Counted from the first letter of the stretch, positions 1-13,978 are shown. The stretch is DNA of 64,000 nucleotides from Batrachochytrium dendrobatidis JAM81 (GCF_000203795.2 NW_006281112.1:154370-218369); one strand, 5' to 3'. The notes: generated by a model from the sequence alone, not told the origin. Program-made: numbers and translations.

Positions 1-516
1 AGGAATGAAGGTTGCTCTTAAAAAGTTTTTGGATTTGAATCAGCAAGTCAAGGCCATATTGATGGGACAGAGAGCTACAGATCCACACTCAGGTATGTCA
101 AGTGTATTTGACAGTCAGTTACTGAAACAGTGCTCACCAGATTAGTCCAACAACTGACCCAATATTGTATCAATGGATCGTAGATCAACTCAAAAAATTT
201 GATGCTACGAATAATGGATGGCCTTTTGTTATGCGAGTACATCCTATTTTGGACTGGGAATACGAAGATGTATGGGCTGCAATATTGGGATTAAAAATAC
301 CATACTGTAGTTTATACAGCCGTGGGTAAGTGTCAGTTGAGTCGAGCGATACGTAAATGTGCTAACATGATCATTATAAGATACACATCTATAGGAAATG
401 TAAAAGATACGCTTCCCAACCCACTGTTGAAAAGTAGTGACAACCCGAATGGATACCTGCATGCAAAGTATCTTGAGGACAGCTCAAAAGAGCGAAGTGG
501 AAGAATATCCAAATAA
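1..516 (+). CDS. FAD1: FAD synthase (FMN adenylyltransferase), 3' part
   Basis: C-terminal part of the PAPS-reductase-like FAD synthase, which adenylates FMN to FAD in the cytosol. The 5' end lies outside the window. Seen: a first exon with the motif MGQRATDP, then NNGWPFVMRVHPILDWEYEDVW and PYCSLYSRGYTSIG split by an intron from about 325 to 380, and the stop at 514-516. These match the FAD1/FLAD1 pattern of a TDP motif, then a P-x-HP-x-LDW block, then YTS-G. The first intron starts near 91-100; its exact ends are unclear because the obvious GT and AG differ in phase. Family identity is firm; the first junction is not. Confidence 0.85.
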
Positions 517-697
517 ATTACTGTTTCATTCCTTGAAAACAAGCCATTACCAACGATTTGAATAGTAATGGCTGGATATCGCTTCAAGTCTAGCTTTTGG
601 AGAGTTTAAATGTGAGATAACCCACGTGACTGTTGGGCTTACTTTCGAGTTGTTTTTATCTGCAAATCTACCAACAGTCGGATTGCTCTTGTATCAA

Positions 698-1651
698 ATG
701 GATGCACTGGTAACTAGCGAGTTTCTTGCTGAAAATGAGCCCATATTTATTCTACCAAAAGAGAGTATGGATAAACTGTGTTTAGCAACGGTAAATTTGA
801 AGTATCAATCCAACTTGTTGTGCAGTTGATCAATGCCAAACTGATGATTGTGTAAAACATTTGATTTTATAGTATGACTCACTGGCATTGTTTGGCTTTA
901 TTATACTTTACTGATATTGACGGTTGATTGTCTAGGCAACATATGGTCCATTCCGGCCTCTTTTTCGGACATCTGTACCACTTTGGCTTGCATTGGCTTT
1001 CAAGTCAAAAGACAAGTGCACCATTGTACCGCCTGAATGGATGGATCCTAGTGAGTTTTAAATAGGGTTTATGCTAGATATGTTATGTCTAAGACACTGC
1101 TATAGTAACTTTAGTAGCTGCTGGATTTTCAAGGTTTAACATACTCATCAATGCAGTCATATCTTGATTGGTTTTAAAATATATAGCATCATTACAGGAC
1201 ATGATGACCCAGGAGAAAATGCATGCAGAGTTTAGCGCACTACCATTTCATTATATCGAGATTGCCACTGCGCTCTTAGAAAGGTAAGTTCATAAAGATT
1301 GTCCGATTGTGTGTCATGATCGAATTTCTGAATAGCTGTTGAAATCTTGCTTTAATTGATATAGTGCATCAGATGATATCCCACATGCAGAGTTTATTCG
1401 ACAGGTGTTTTGTGATTTAAAGGAAATTCGTGAGACCAAGATTCGTGCTGGTATGGGAGCATTGGATGGCCAATATCTTCAGGTAGCAATGCACTGGTGA
1501 TTTGTATATCTTACATCAGCCTTTATACTTTGCAAATATGTAACTCTATGACACTTGAACATTTTAGATGAACCATCTTGGGTCTGTCGAATTAGAGACA
1601 ATCCGGTCTACATTCTCAACTGCATTCAACACATTGCGCGGATTTTCCTGA
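698..1651 (+). CDS. PSF2: GINS complex subunit Psf2
   Basis: Subunit of the GINS tetramer, which with Cdc45 and Mcm2-7 forms the replicative CMG helicase in the nucleus. Exons 698-790, 936-1050, 1187-1283, 1365-1482 and 1568-1651 join in phase to 168 residues, a little short of the usual 180-200. Seen: the N-terminal [14 protein letters not shown] strand, the diagnostic GPFRPLF...[10 protein letters not shown] block and PPEWMDP, then the helical [19 protein letters not shown] region. The ATG at 698 starts right where family members start (MD..-EFLAE). An upstream in-frame extension without ATG was ignored. The closing 28 codons after the last intron match the family's C-terminal helix. Confidence 0.93.
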
Positions 1652-1746
1652 TATTCATCAAATCTAAAATACGCTCGGCTGTTTTTGAATATTTGAACCC
1701 AGTGTCACATAGGATTACGAGCCAATCTGGAAAAATACAAAATAAA

Positions 1747-1956
1747 TCAATTTTTGTTAGAACAAAGATGTAAAGTTAAGTTGCTGAATTTAGTGCACGT
1801 ATTGAACAGTCGAAATACACCTTGTGCTTCTTGAATCTCTACTAGACGCACATTCAATTGCAGTACCGACTGTGTCTTAACCGCAAGAGTTACAACACTG
1901 CATACCATGGCAATCAAAACTGGAAAGTAAGTTACAGGAACTGCCTGCTGGCGCAT
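1747..1956 (-). CDS. Possible small membrane protein, unrecognised
   Basis: A 69-codon minus-strand frame in the gap between PSF2 and the 3' end of the helical-repeat gene. It starts MRQQAVPVTYFPVL, has one hydrophobic segment (about residues 9-27, VTYFPVLIAMVCSVVTLAV) and then an amphipathic stretch, a layout common in small organelle membrane proteins. An AG directly precedes the ATG, so it could be a second exon. I know of no family match. It may be a chance frame. Confidence 0.3.
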   Translation of the reverse strand: MRQQAVPVTYFPVLIAMVCSVVTLAVKTQSVLQLNVRLVEIQEAQGVFRLFNTCTKFSNLTLHLCSNKN

Positions 1957-2014
1957 CTATGGTCACTCAACATGTTAGTTTTGATATTTTAGCTTTGGAT
2001 CAAAATTTAAAAAT

Positions 2015-5000
2015 CTAGTCATTACGTAGAATTTGCAGCAAACTTGCCTGTTTTAAAACCGATATGGGAGTTTTCCGAATGTGCATAGAAAGGCTGGTCC
2101 AAAACAATTGTGTGCATTCACCAATAACTGTGGTAGCAAAGTCATTAAAAGTTTCTGCATCAAAACATTTTTGGATCCATATACATCGAGATTCTAAATC
2201 TGTAAAGGCAAACGAGTCTTGGGTAAGATACACTGCAATAGATGATATCAATGAGGACATGACAATGGATCGAGTTTGTGGGGCATTGAAATAATGGTCA
2301 ATAAGCATATTTCTGGACATGTATCCAAGAACTGGCATCTATTGGTATAGCCAATGTTGAGATGTGGCAGATTAGTAAGGTGCTCAAAACTACTATTAAA
2401 AATATAATTGTAACTTTACTTTTACAAGATCCAAAGAGTATGCAGCGTGTCCAGCTGATTTGAAAAGATATGGAGAAAGAAAGATATCCATAAAACACCG
2501 AATATGATGTATTGACAAATCAACTATTTTCTCTTTTGAAAAAGCACAAATAGTATCGTCAAAAGCATTATAGATATCATTAGATTCTCCACACAATACC
2601 AAATTTGTCATGAAAGAAAACCGAGACTGCCAGTTTGGTTCAACCAAATCCTGCGATTTCATCAGCACATTACATAGTAATCGAATCAATGAACACTTGA
2701 TGCTATCTGAAGCTTGACATTCGGGTTTCAAATACGGAATCAGCGCATAGTAAATGCTTGGTAGAGCCTCTGCTGAAATAGCATCCAAATGATCATAAAG
2801 GCAGTCTGAAAGTAAATGCAATTCACTGGCTGGATTTATACTAGATATTTTTGAAACAATTTCCAAAAGAATATCTTGGATATCATTTTTTTCAAAAAAT
2901 GATAGATCCTTCATGGACAAAAACCATGACGCACCACCAGCGCTCAGGTTTAAAATAACTATTGCTTTTATCTCGCTTGAAGTATGCATGGATTTGTTGG
3001 AAAATCTGACTATAACTCGATCGGCCAACGATAGTGACTATAATTTAATTGATACGAGATCAGCTATTCAAGAAACTATCAATATACAATAGAATATATA
3101 AACAGATAGTGACTTACAGTGCAATAGCGTCTTGTGAGCAAAAGGATGGACAAAAAACTTTCATCAATTACATGAACCCAGGAAGTATCCATAAGCAAAA
3201 CAAACATTTCTGACAGGCATGATTTTAACATTGCAGATGTTTTTGTCGTCAAAGTGTGCTTTAACATCAGTGCAAAACTAGCCAGTAATTCTAAAACATT
3301 TGAATAAATATAACAGTTTTGTATTGGGATAAAGATGATCAAGCATGTATACATGCAGTGATATTTACCTTTTCCGCGCTGAGGGTCCATTGATTCTGGT
3401 GTGAGAATAGAAAAACTCACAAGCAATGCATGTATCTGATTGGAAGAATTATTATGGGGCGTATAGGCATTCAATAGACTCTGCAAGATTTTTGGGCGAT
3501 CTGAATGAGATACAATAGTAGCCAATGCTCTTCCTGCTGCTTGGCGAAGCTACAATATCATGGAATAAAAATCAATATCAAAATACATCATATATAACAA
3601 TCCAGATTAACAAAAATGCAATAGCAATTTAACGTGTTGTATATGAATACCTGTCCAATACGAGAAATCATGATAAAATCAACAAGTCGTGCTTGCAACT
3701 CTTCAATTTTGGAAAATTCATAAATATCCTTTACATGAACTGCTTTAAGTTCTGAAAGCATAATTAAAATAGTGTGCGGAGTAAATTCAATCTGGGAATA
3801 AATTGATGATTGACGACAAGACATCAAACATTCTAAAGTCTGATATGCACACTGTGCAATTTTTGGTGCATTTAATGCAGGGAAAACTCGTCCTTTTACA
3901 GGTGACAGCAATCGCTTCAGCAACGATGCAAAAAGCAATACCAGGCTAGATCTCCACGAAAAACTTGATCACGAGATGATTAAAATGCTCAAAAATAAGA
4001 TGCCTTGTCAAGTATCATGGTATAGATTTATAATATCCAGTCAATCGCTTACCTTTTTGTATCATTCAGCAACTGTATAGTTTTTTCAAGCATCTCCCAA
4101 AGTGGTAAGTTGGGCCCAATCACGCTATCAGTGACTAGCAATCTTAACATAGAAATGCAGGTTGCCTATAAAAACTGTCAGCATGAGTTTTTGTAAAACC
4201 AAGTAAAAGCAGGTTTGTATGTATCAAATAAAAAGGTACCATTGACCAGTCTGAGTTTTGAGCATTCCATGACTGAAACCGATCGACCAGAGGAGATATA
4301 TGCTTCAATTGCACCTCAGATGGTAAATGACTCAAAAGAACACAAACAATCCGAAACTGACCAGTGTATCGTTCATCTTGCCGAACAATATCAACGGGTT
4401 CCTGACATATCTGAATCTGCTCTTGAAGGATGGATTCCAATGTTAACTCATCAGTTGTCGTGACTTTGTCAGATTGTTGTAACGTTGAGCATACTATTTC
4501 AAAGTTTTTGATCAAATGCTGAGATACCCCCCAGTGCCTCACAGTAGCAAGCACATTAATCAACTGTTTTACTGCCCGATGTTGACACATATTGGCATAT
4601 TTTGCGTCAAATCCTTGATTTTGAATATCAGGTACTTTTGCTAATCTGGATACTAAACAAGTGTGTAGTGTAATGATGGATGCTGAGCACTTGATACTTC
4701 TCCAGCAACATGCATACACGACGGAACCTAAATCTCGTTCACTCGTATCACCATTATTGGAAATATCCGGCACCAAATCGTCGTATTCGGTTGGATGTTG
4801 AATGATGTAATTGGAACTGATGGAAAGAGCACAAAGTATAAGATGAATGGAGTTTTCCATCGATTCCTTTGAAGTTGTATGCGATGCAGTTTTACTTTCG
4901 AAAATCACTAAATTATTGAATCAAATTAATGTTAAACCGAATCAAGTCCTAACTTCAAATAACAAGCTAAACAAAACCAATTGAAAAAACAGCAGTCATT

Positions 5001-5896
5001 TATCACCAAAGAAATACCTTGAATTGCTTCCAAAGTACCATGAAAAGTATTTCCAGTTCCAACTGAGTTCAAAATATTACTTTCATTGCAGCATTTTAAC
5101 TGAAAACATAGTAATTGATTCATAGCCTTTAACCACATTTCCATACGATCTGGTGTCTGATTGAAGTCTGTGATGGAAAGTTGATCTATTGCATTTAAAG
5201 TTAATCAACTCGACTATTGGTTGCAATAAACTTGATGTGAATCTTACTTGAATCGTTGACCGTCACTTTGCACCGAGAATACAGAAGCTGCCATATGGAT
5301 GCTGCTTTTAGCCTAGTCAATGTCTGATGCTCTGTCATCATATTCTCTGCCAGTTGTACCAGTGCTTTGCATGCATCTTGAGAAATGGGAACTTTGTAGA
5401 CATCAAGCAGAGATACAGATGCGAGCCGCACTACTTCAAACGGGCAAGTGCACACCAGATCTACTAGACAATTCTCAATGACTAAAGACCTTGTGCTTAT
5501 GGTTTCCAAAATGATTTTGCAAATACTAATGATAAGCATGATGGTATCAAATGGATTTGTAGAGTACGAATGCCTGGAGATGAAGTCTTCCAGTACACTC
5601 GTAAACTGGGCTGAATAGATGTGTGGATTTGAAACTGGGCCATTGCTCGATCTAACATTCTTCTTGTCGGATCGGACTGCAAGTTTCCCTAATTCTCGCA
5701 ATGAAACGATTGCTGTCTTGACAGCAATCATGTCTGTCTGAGAATCAATGCAGGATTCAAGGATGTTTTTTAAAACATTGCATCGTTTCGACCATTCATG
5801 CTGATGAACTATAGTCTTGTAACCAACAAATTGTATAACAGATTGTCGAATTTTTGGATCCTTATGAGCAGCGTATATAGGAAGATAATCTAGCAT
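2015..5896 (-). CDS. Large alpha-helical repeat (HEAT/ARM-like) protein, family not identified
   Basis: Minus-strand gene with at least nine exons: about 5896-5248, 5185-5018, 4907-4240, 4165-4053, 3963-3651, 3549-3369, 3290-3118, 3037-2426 and 2338-2015. All join in phase, and from the ATG at 5896 they give about 1066 residues. The protein is rich in leucine helices throughout (for example LDYLPIYAAHKDPKIRQSV near the start and FATTVIGECTQLFWTSL near the end), typical of an alpha-solenoid. I cannot name the family. A further 5' exon around 6047-5954 (MYVEPNLFPDW...) is possible, but its phase does not fit, so the start is uncertain. The gene is head-to-head with TRM732; the residue pattern VVYACCWRSIK...QHRAVKQ loosely recalls the CWR-IKE...HRGAF region of THADA, which may be chance. 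Confidence 0.75.
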
Positions 5897-6157
5897 TGGA
5901 CTGTATTGATGAGTTTAAATCTTTATTGAAGCGACATGCTGGATGTGAATTACCTTGAATATGACTGAAAGTTTGGATATAATCGTTGCAATTCAATGTC
6001 AAGGCAGATACAACCCAGTCAGGAAACAGATTGGGCTCAACATACATGATAACAAGTAGGATTTTGACTGCTCAAGACTTGGTCAAAGTAGCCCAGAATC
6101 AACTTGGAGTTTATCGCCCAAAAAATAAAATTATTCTGTTTGATTTCTTGTCGAGTT

Positions 6158-9100
6158 ATGGATCAGCTATGTGCAGTCTTGAAGTTGGCCATTGCGTCTG
6201 ATGCCACTTCATCTTCGCAAATTCGCTTGTTTAGAGAAGCTGGTAATAATATTTTGTGAGGCTGAATCCAAGAGTGTCAGCTGGATGGAATAGCAGTGTC
6301 ATTGTGTTGTGCATGTTCATACGGATAGCATTGTCTTAATGCAGCCTCTTGTGTTTTTAGTATTGCTTTTAAAGACTGCCAATCAATCCAATGCTATCGA
6401 TGGCATGTCAAGTCATCGTTATCTTGAAATATTACTTGAAACTGTAGACTATTTCTTTACTGCTCTTGGCACTGAACGATCTGTACGGACTGTTGCTCTG
6501 GTGTTTATTCAATTAGCATGTTCAACAGCAACTTTGTCCCAAAAAGACCAGATTGATGCTAGAATGCAGCAGATATGGCTGCAGGTGATAAATGATTGTT
6601 TCCATAGTGACAATGATCAGTTGGCTTCAAGATCCCGAGTTACTAGTGCTCCCAAGTTTGCTGGTTTATTGATCTCGCTGTTGGAATCTTCACAATTGAG
6701 AGAACAGCTCGTCTTGAATAATATAGAGGCGATTTTAACTCGATTATTGAGTGATTTGAATGAAACTCATCAACTGATTCGAGAGGCAGCAAATGCCAAT
6801 TACAATCCTGACAAAGCGATCATTACTGCTACCCATTATTTACTGCAGTCGTATATTGCTATTGTTTCTAAATCGGCATCTTTTCTTCAAAGCATCGATT
6901 CGGCTATTCTTAAAAAGAGTTTAGACATATCCATTTTATTTGTCAACGAGCCTTTTTTGACCTATGAAAACCGAATCCTTGCCGGATTGTCGACTGCCAC
7001 GCTTGTTGCGTATTGGGTTCCAGATCAGCTTTCCGATTGGCTGGTTCGCACTACTACTGCAATTGTCGACTCTTGTCAAGATTTTTCAAAATCTGAAGAT
7101 GCCACACTTATCCTTTTAAATGGATTTTTGCATGTAATTCAGCCGCAACTTTTTGGAACTTTAATGTTAGAGTAAGTTTGATTTGGCATTCAAGGCACTG
7201 TGTTTAGCCGTGTTTTTACTATTACTAGATTGCTAATCTAATTTTTAAACGTGTGATTAGCTCTAAAACACAGATTATCCATCGTCTCTATAATCGGGTT
7301 TTTGAAAGTATTCAATCTACCAATGAGCCACAACTTCATATTTTAGCATTTGGAATATATACACGCATTTTTGGTGTTTTGAAGGGTTTAATCAAAACTG
7401 AGTTTTGGAAATCTCAAGAACAAAGAGATGCTAGCCAGTTTCTTATAAAGATGTGCTTTGATTTAATTTTGGATCGCTGGGAGGATCCTTTGATGATTAT
7501 CCAGCACAAGGTACTGCTTTATTACAGTTTCCAGTTGGCATATTGACAAGCGATGCAGTACTTTTGCAATATCAAAAACTAATCATAGTGCATTATTTTA
7601 GCTTCAAGATCTTTTTATTGCGGTGCTCTCGTTTGTTTGTCCAGGAAAAAAATTGGTTCCTGAACTTGAATACGAGCTAAATACCATGATCAAAAAACTC
7701 ATTTCTTTAGACTGGCATAAAAAGGTAAACTTGTTTTTAATTTATAAATCTTTGTTTTAATAATTAACTCGGCAATACTGTTAGGCAAAATATGACCTTC
7801 TTTCAATTATCATGCACGAAGCACCTGCTAGAAATCATGTTATTTTATCCAAAGGAGTATTGGAGCGAGGACTGTCGTTGCTGAGGTATCAGGTTTTAAT
7901 TTGAAGCAATTAAACCCATTTGTAATATTCTTTGGTTTTGAGCTGACAACCAATTTTACATAGCAATCATATCCTTGGGACTTCAGTAACACATTTTGTT
8001 TATCAAGCTCTTGTTGCAGAACTCAAGAACAATGTAGGATTTTTGCAATATTGCGTTTGTTTTAGTATTTTATTTACACTATTTAACTCTATATTTACTT
8101 TTAGAGTACAAGCTGGCCAGATCTTATTGTGCAAGCTATACTTACAGGAGATACCAATGTTCGCAAACTACTGAGTGAAAGGATCATTCCCAAACTTTCG
8201 AAATTTAAACCTTCCAGCTTGAGTTTAATTCTTCAGGGTATAGAATATACTATTGCAATTGGATTGGTTAAAATGATCACATTACAATTTTAATAGTATG
8301 ATATTTTTAGCACTTGAACAACCTGCATATGCTAGCAATCAATATGTGCTTTATGCACAAGTGACTCTGTGGAAATCGATTTGTAATAGTGGATGTATGT
8401 AATCTATGAATTGTTTTGCAATTTCAGTACACATAACTTTACTAGTTTGTGTATTTTAATATCACGCACATTGGAATCTTTCTATTTGTAGTAGCCTTGA
8501 TCATCCCAGAAGCAAAGATCAAGATCAAGGAAATTTTGAACCACGCCATTACACATCCTGATATAGATCTACGATTTGATGCACTCGAGCTTCTGACTTC
8601 CGGACGCCGTACCTCTGAAGATATTGAACAGAGCACATACGAGATTGTCAAGATGTTTTTACAAGTAAACATGTGCGTTCAAAGTTCTGATTCAAGACAG
8701 CGCCTTCTTGCTCAATTACAGCGATTTTTTGAGCGCATAAAAAATGTCATGTATGCCAATTTGCGCCAGATTGCTAATAATAACCGCATATTATCTTCAG
8801 AGGAAGCTGAAGTTGCCAACAATGAAATCAATACGAGTGTTTCTGCTAAAGAAGAGTTTCTACTGTGGCTTCAAAGATTTCTAGTGTGTATTTTCAAGAT
8901 TGACTATTTGTTGTAAAACGCAAGCTTTCTAATTTTATGTGATTTTGATCAAATATAGATGGCATCGATGTTTCCTGGTGCATCTTTCCAAAGAGTAAAT
9001 CTATCTTTATCTGTATTGAAGCTGATGCGCCAAGTTGCTTCTTCACCCTTTGATTCAAGCGCTACTTTTGCAATTGCTGAAAAAGTTTCTAGCAAGTTTA

Positions 9101-12100
9101 CACCGTGTATTTCTGTCAGCAATGCCCAAACGCTTTTTGCTAAATTGGCATATGACACGTATGAAACAGCTCGATTGGACATAATCGAGTATTTGGTTAC
9201 TTCCGATTCTCTTCCGATCTTGAATACTGTTGAATTTGCAAACCAGACATTTGACCAAGCACTTTCTATGGTAACGAGTTTGTATATAACATCTTGGCAT
9301 TAATTGTATAGCATGTATAGCATGTTTAATGACGATTTATGTTTTCCAATTGACGATTGGTTTACTAGCTGCGTAGTCTTCGTGCTGCGGATGTTGAACG
9401 TGGTGTATTTTTGGTTCTTTTCCTATTTCGGAATAATGTTCAATCTCAAAGGCAAACATTGATAATTGATCCAAAGCACTACAGCGATGAGTTTTCTGCA
9501 AATGATATGGTTTCAAACATTGATCCAACATGTAAGCAAATCAATGCACTTGATTGAAATTGCCTTTTGCTTATGGATTGAATTACTGTTTGTTTTTGCT
9601 GATTAACGTCGCTTTAGTATCTATTTTGCATAGTTTATCAAATATTCTCAACCACCACTTGTCAATTGCAACTAATAGTCTGCTAGTATCATCAGAAAAG
9701 TATCCTCTTAACGGATTTCTTTCGTGTATTGGGTATGTTTTGACTATGTGCAGTACCATTCACTTTAGTATTGACGTGTAACGCTATATTTACAGAGTTT
9801 AATTTATTTTTAGAAACATCTTGAAATCCTGCAATTTGAGTCAGCAATTTGGCAATGAATGGAAAGCACAGCTTGAGAGCATTATAAACATGTGCTTCCA
9901 AGCATGTCGATGCACTGTTGGGGTGTGCTCTGATTTATCTCCTGGTACGTTAAGCAATTATAATTTGGGATACAATCAAAAGAATTTACCAACTTTGTTT
10001 TTAAACTATAGAAGGTAATATTCCTGAGAATTTTGCCCAGGCACAGGATGAAAATGACGGTATTACTGTTGAGTTTGTTGAGATGACTCGGAAAACAAAA
10101 ACGGACGCGGCAGCCCAGATTATTCTTCGTCACTGCTTTCGTACTATAAAAGAAGCTACCTTTGTGCTGGAATCGCTTGTTTGCAATACAATTTTACCAC
10201 AAACCACCAACGATTCGGTATGCTGATTATTCTTTAAATATGAATTATTTGCAGTATTTAATTTACCTTTGTCAAACATTTTGATTTTGTTGAAAAGACG
10301 ACCTTATTATCTTATAAGCATGTTCAAGAAATTGGTGAATTATTATGTTCACTTTTGTCACAGGTAACTATTTCAACGATAGTTTGACGCTTGTTTTCAT
10401 AGCTTGAACTCTGACAAGTTTAATATTAGATTCGCCATCGTGGAGCTTTTTCAGCTGTTCATTCTAGTTTTACAAGCATTGCACACCAACTTTTGATGGG
10501 TTCGTCTCAAGATTTAGCTGCTTTGCCTAGAAACTGGCTTGAGGTATGTCAGTATAATATCAGATGGTTATTTCAGTAGACTTTGAAATAGTCATTTACT
10601 TTTTATTAATTATCTTGTTGATTTTTGAAATAGGGTTTCATGGCTCAAGTTACTAGTGTTCAAGTATCCGTTACTCGTCGAAGTGCAGGTATATCAATGT
10701 GATTGTAAATTAAGGTTGCGTTTTTTTAAATTCTTAAATTTTATATACGTTGATATTAGGTCTTCCTTATGCCGTTTTGGCACTTCTCAGCCCTGCTGGT
10801 CCATCACAGGATTATTTTTTGAATTATACTATTCCAAAGCTATGTGAAATTGTGAATCAGCCGATTGGTCTAGATCGTAGTCAACAGATTGATCACACAC
10901 AGGTTCACGCTTTTAATATCCTTAGGTAACATGGCTTTATGTTGCAGTTTTACTACTATTTGTTTTTAACTGTTTTTTGTAAACTAGAACTGTTTTTCAC
11001 GACTCGGAACTAAGCCACAAAGTTCGCCGTTATTTGGGTACATGCTTCATTCTCTGTATTCAACAATTTTCTTCGCCTTTGTTTCCTATTCGAAACTGTG
11101 CTGCAATGCTTTTTGCTTCGCTTCTTGGAAAATGTTTTGGTGTTCAGGCAAGTATTTTGCATTCAATCATGTATAATCCAAAGTTTTTGAAATCCAAACA
11201 GCAAGATTGACTAAACTCAATGAATCATGTGCACTTTTTTTACTAATGAACGCATACACTTGCTTTGATTTATTATTGAACAGAAAAGTAAAGATAATTC
11301 GGATGCCATCAACTCGGCAAGCGCAAATGAGTTTTTTGCTAAATTCCCACATGTGTATCCAATTTTGCTAGAACAGTTCGAGGTAGCAGTGGCAGAGCTT
11401 GAAAAGGTTGGAGTTTACACTATGGCTGTTTAATCAACTCAATGCAGATTTTGAATTGGTTGCTAATATAAAATGTTCGCTATTGTGTAGGGGACTGTTT
11501 ATCCACTTTTGTACCCTATCCTGACTGTTCTTGCACGTCGTAAGTTATTTTACGAAATTTAATCCTGTGATTCTGTTTGAAATGGAACATTTATATTTCA
11601 ATGTATACATACTTTGATTAGTCAAATACACTAGCAAATCCGCGGAAAAGGGATCGCTTTTTAGCCTGATGCCATTTGTAAAACTGGTCCGTCGTTGTGC
11701 TAATGCTCGGCTTTGGGCTGTTAGAGAAATGGCCGCTCGTGTCACTGAATCGTTGCTTCCAAAACAAGAAGTTTTGGCTATTGTTTCTGAAGATGTAAAA
11801 CTTCTCAGAACGTGTTCTGCAAATCAAGTACACGGCATACTGTTGCAAGCGCGCTCTCATCTGGCAACATACTCTACTTCTGAAGTGACCACAGCTGGTA
11901 AATGCTTAATTTGTCGGTTTGGCTTACAGATGTAAAATAGGGCTGAGCTAATAGTTTATATTGTGTATTGATGACCGTAATAGATCTAGAAAAAATGATT
12001 CCAGCTATTTTTGAAATTATCAAGAATATGAATGTCGAATGGCTCATCGATACTCGGCAATTTATCTCTGCGTCTGTTGTTATGGAGATTGCGTCTACAT

Positions 12101-13978
12101 TTACATTTGCGTGCGATCGCGCACAAATTAATTGGAGAAACAATGTTGATGTGCAAGCAACGGCCCAAAATTTAGTTGAAGCATCCAGCCAGATACTCTC
12201 TGCCAAATTGCTTCTTCAGCAGTCATTCTATGGGTCTGCAGCTCTTGTCTTTGTTGGTATGATTCAAAATCCACCATTGAAACTATCCATATCTCGTCTT
12301 TCTTCTCTAGTCAACTCTAGCATTACTGAAATTCAAAGATCGACTCTCACTGCCTTGAAACACATTATTCTTCATTGTGATTTTACACTTGGGTGAGAGT
12401 TTCATACTTTACAACACGTGCTGTTTTTTGAGACAACATTGCTGGCTAGTAATACTTACGCTTGACTTATATTTTAGCATCGATCATGAGGATATGCTTA
12501 TTTGCTTGCTTGGTTCAGACATTGCTGACCACGAAGCATTACTTATCACTGCCGATATAGTTGTTTACTTGTTTCATGCCAAAAAGTGGCAATCTTTTAC
12601 TAGCCTTTTGAAATTGCACAGTCATTTTGCGGCAAGTTTCCACAAACCATCGCTTGCTTATGTTATACAAGCGTGGTTGTCACTGATGGGAATTAACCTA
12701 AAACATGCTGTTGCTACAAAAAACTCGAATGTGGATCGCATTGCTTCACTATTTATCGAGTCTGTAGAGACGATTACCGAAACTAATCGAGTGAGTTTTT
12801 TGCACACTATTGAGCAATAATTGACTTGAACGTTTAAAGTTTACCTTGTTATCATAGTATGAGTTTTGACAAATCACTAATTTACGCGGAATTCATGTCT
12901 GAACAAAATAACTTATGTAGCCAATACAGATCTCTCGTGCTTTGCTAGAATCATTTGAACTACTTGAATGGTTGGATTTGCTTGCCACAGTTGATTCTGC
13001 CATATCAGTTCGGTTTCTGTTTGTTTTGGATCAATACTTGGGCGGCGAAGCCAATGATTTGCGATCTATGGCAGCCAAATGCATGGCTAATATTGCCAAT
13101 GATGGGGTAGGCCGCTTTAACCAATCGAGTTTAATTTCGCTTAAATGTGACTTGATGTGATTTAATAATTAACAATACGATGAATGCAATTTTATTTTGG
13201 CAATTCTCATATTTAGAATGCAGTTGCATCGCTTCCTGCTCGTTGGCTGTGTCGTTTAGAAATGGTTCGACAAGCCAATTCAGTCAAAACTTGGCATCAA
13301 GTATTAGAATTCTTTAAAACCCCGCTCATGTCTTCTATAGATACTGGTAAGCTTGAAAATATTGCCAAGTGATTGAGTTGATGGGCAAGTCTGTAAAACG
13401 TGGAGGATTTACTCATTAATGCTTGCACTTGATTGGCTATATATGGGTTTTACTACGATGTGACCTATTTTTGTATATTTACTGACTATCATTTTATGGT
13501 GATTAAAGCGTCTGCACTTTCATACAAAACATGCAGCTTGGATGTTTTGTTTGACAAAGAGCACCCCAATTCACTTTTCGAAGAATTGGGCGATGTGATC
13601 CTGAGCGGAGAGTCTCTTGTGGCCGCTTTCCAATCTAATAGAATCCCAGCTACATTAGCTAATGAGATCAGATCTGCCTTGTCAGAATTTGTTGAAAGGG
13701 GCGTGACAGCTTTGACAGCTTCCTCGAATCTGCTATGGTTGACTGCTGATCCTGTGGTATTTTCTGCTGTCGCTCGTACCATTGCATGTGCTCATGTGTT
13801 GGAATCAACCCACGTTTCTTTAAATACACCTTTGTTCTCCAGTGAGCTATGCAGTAAATTACATCCTCTTTTAAGCAATCTTGCTGGACATCACCAACGC
13901 GACAATCTTGCCAATACAAACAGCCAAGGATGGCAGATCTTTAGATCAATTATTTTGGGTCCAGATATTAAAAAATAG
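6158..13978 (+). CDS. TRM732: tRNA 2'-O-methylation cofactor, THADA/Trm732 family (DUF2428)
   Basis: Partner of the methyltransferase Trm7 for 2'-O-methylation of nucleotide 32 in the anticodon loop of some tRNAs; a cytosolic alpha-solenoid. I could trace 27 exons (6158-6242, 6361-7171, 7261-7510, then 23 shorter ones between 7602 and 13346, and 13509-13978). They sum to 5484 nt, or 1827 residues, close to THADA size. The DUF2428 hallmarks are clear: RHCFRTIKEATFVLESL, then QIRHRGAFSAVHSSF, VTRRSAGLPYAVLALLSP, VHAFNILRTVFHDSEL and SSPFFPIRNCAAMLFASLLG (exons at 10012-11147). Downstream is the conserved ANARLWAVREMAA...CSANQVHGILLQ block. The intron starting at 11148 uses GC instead of GT. The start ATG at 6158 is favoured because its exon joins in phase to a strong acceptor (TTGTGTTTTTAG) at 6360. 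The last codons overlap the neighbour on the other strand. Confidence 0.93.

Noticed and set aside
1907..2294. Two-exon plus-strand gene ending in MGVFRMCIERL...CGALK
   Set aside because: The opposite strand (2338-2015) continues the helical-repeat gene in phase and reads as a better protein, so the plus frame is a shadow.
5954..6047. First exon MYVEPNLFPDW... for the helical-repeat gene
   Set aside because: It joins the next exon only out of phase with the visible donor, so it was left out of the model and only mentioned.
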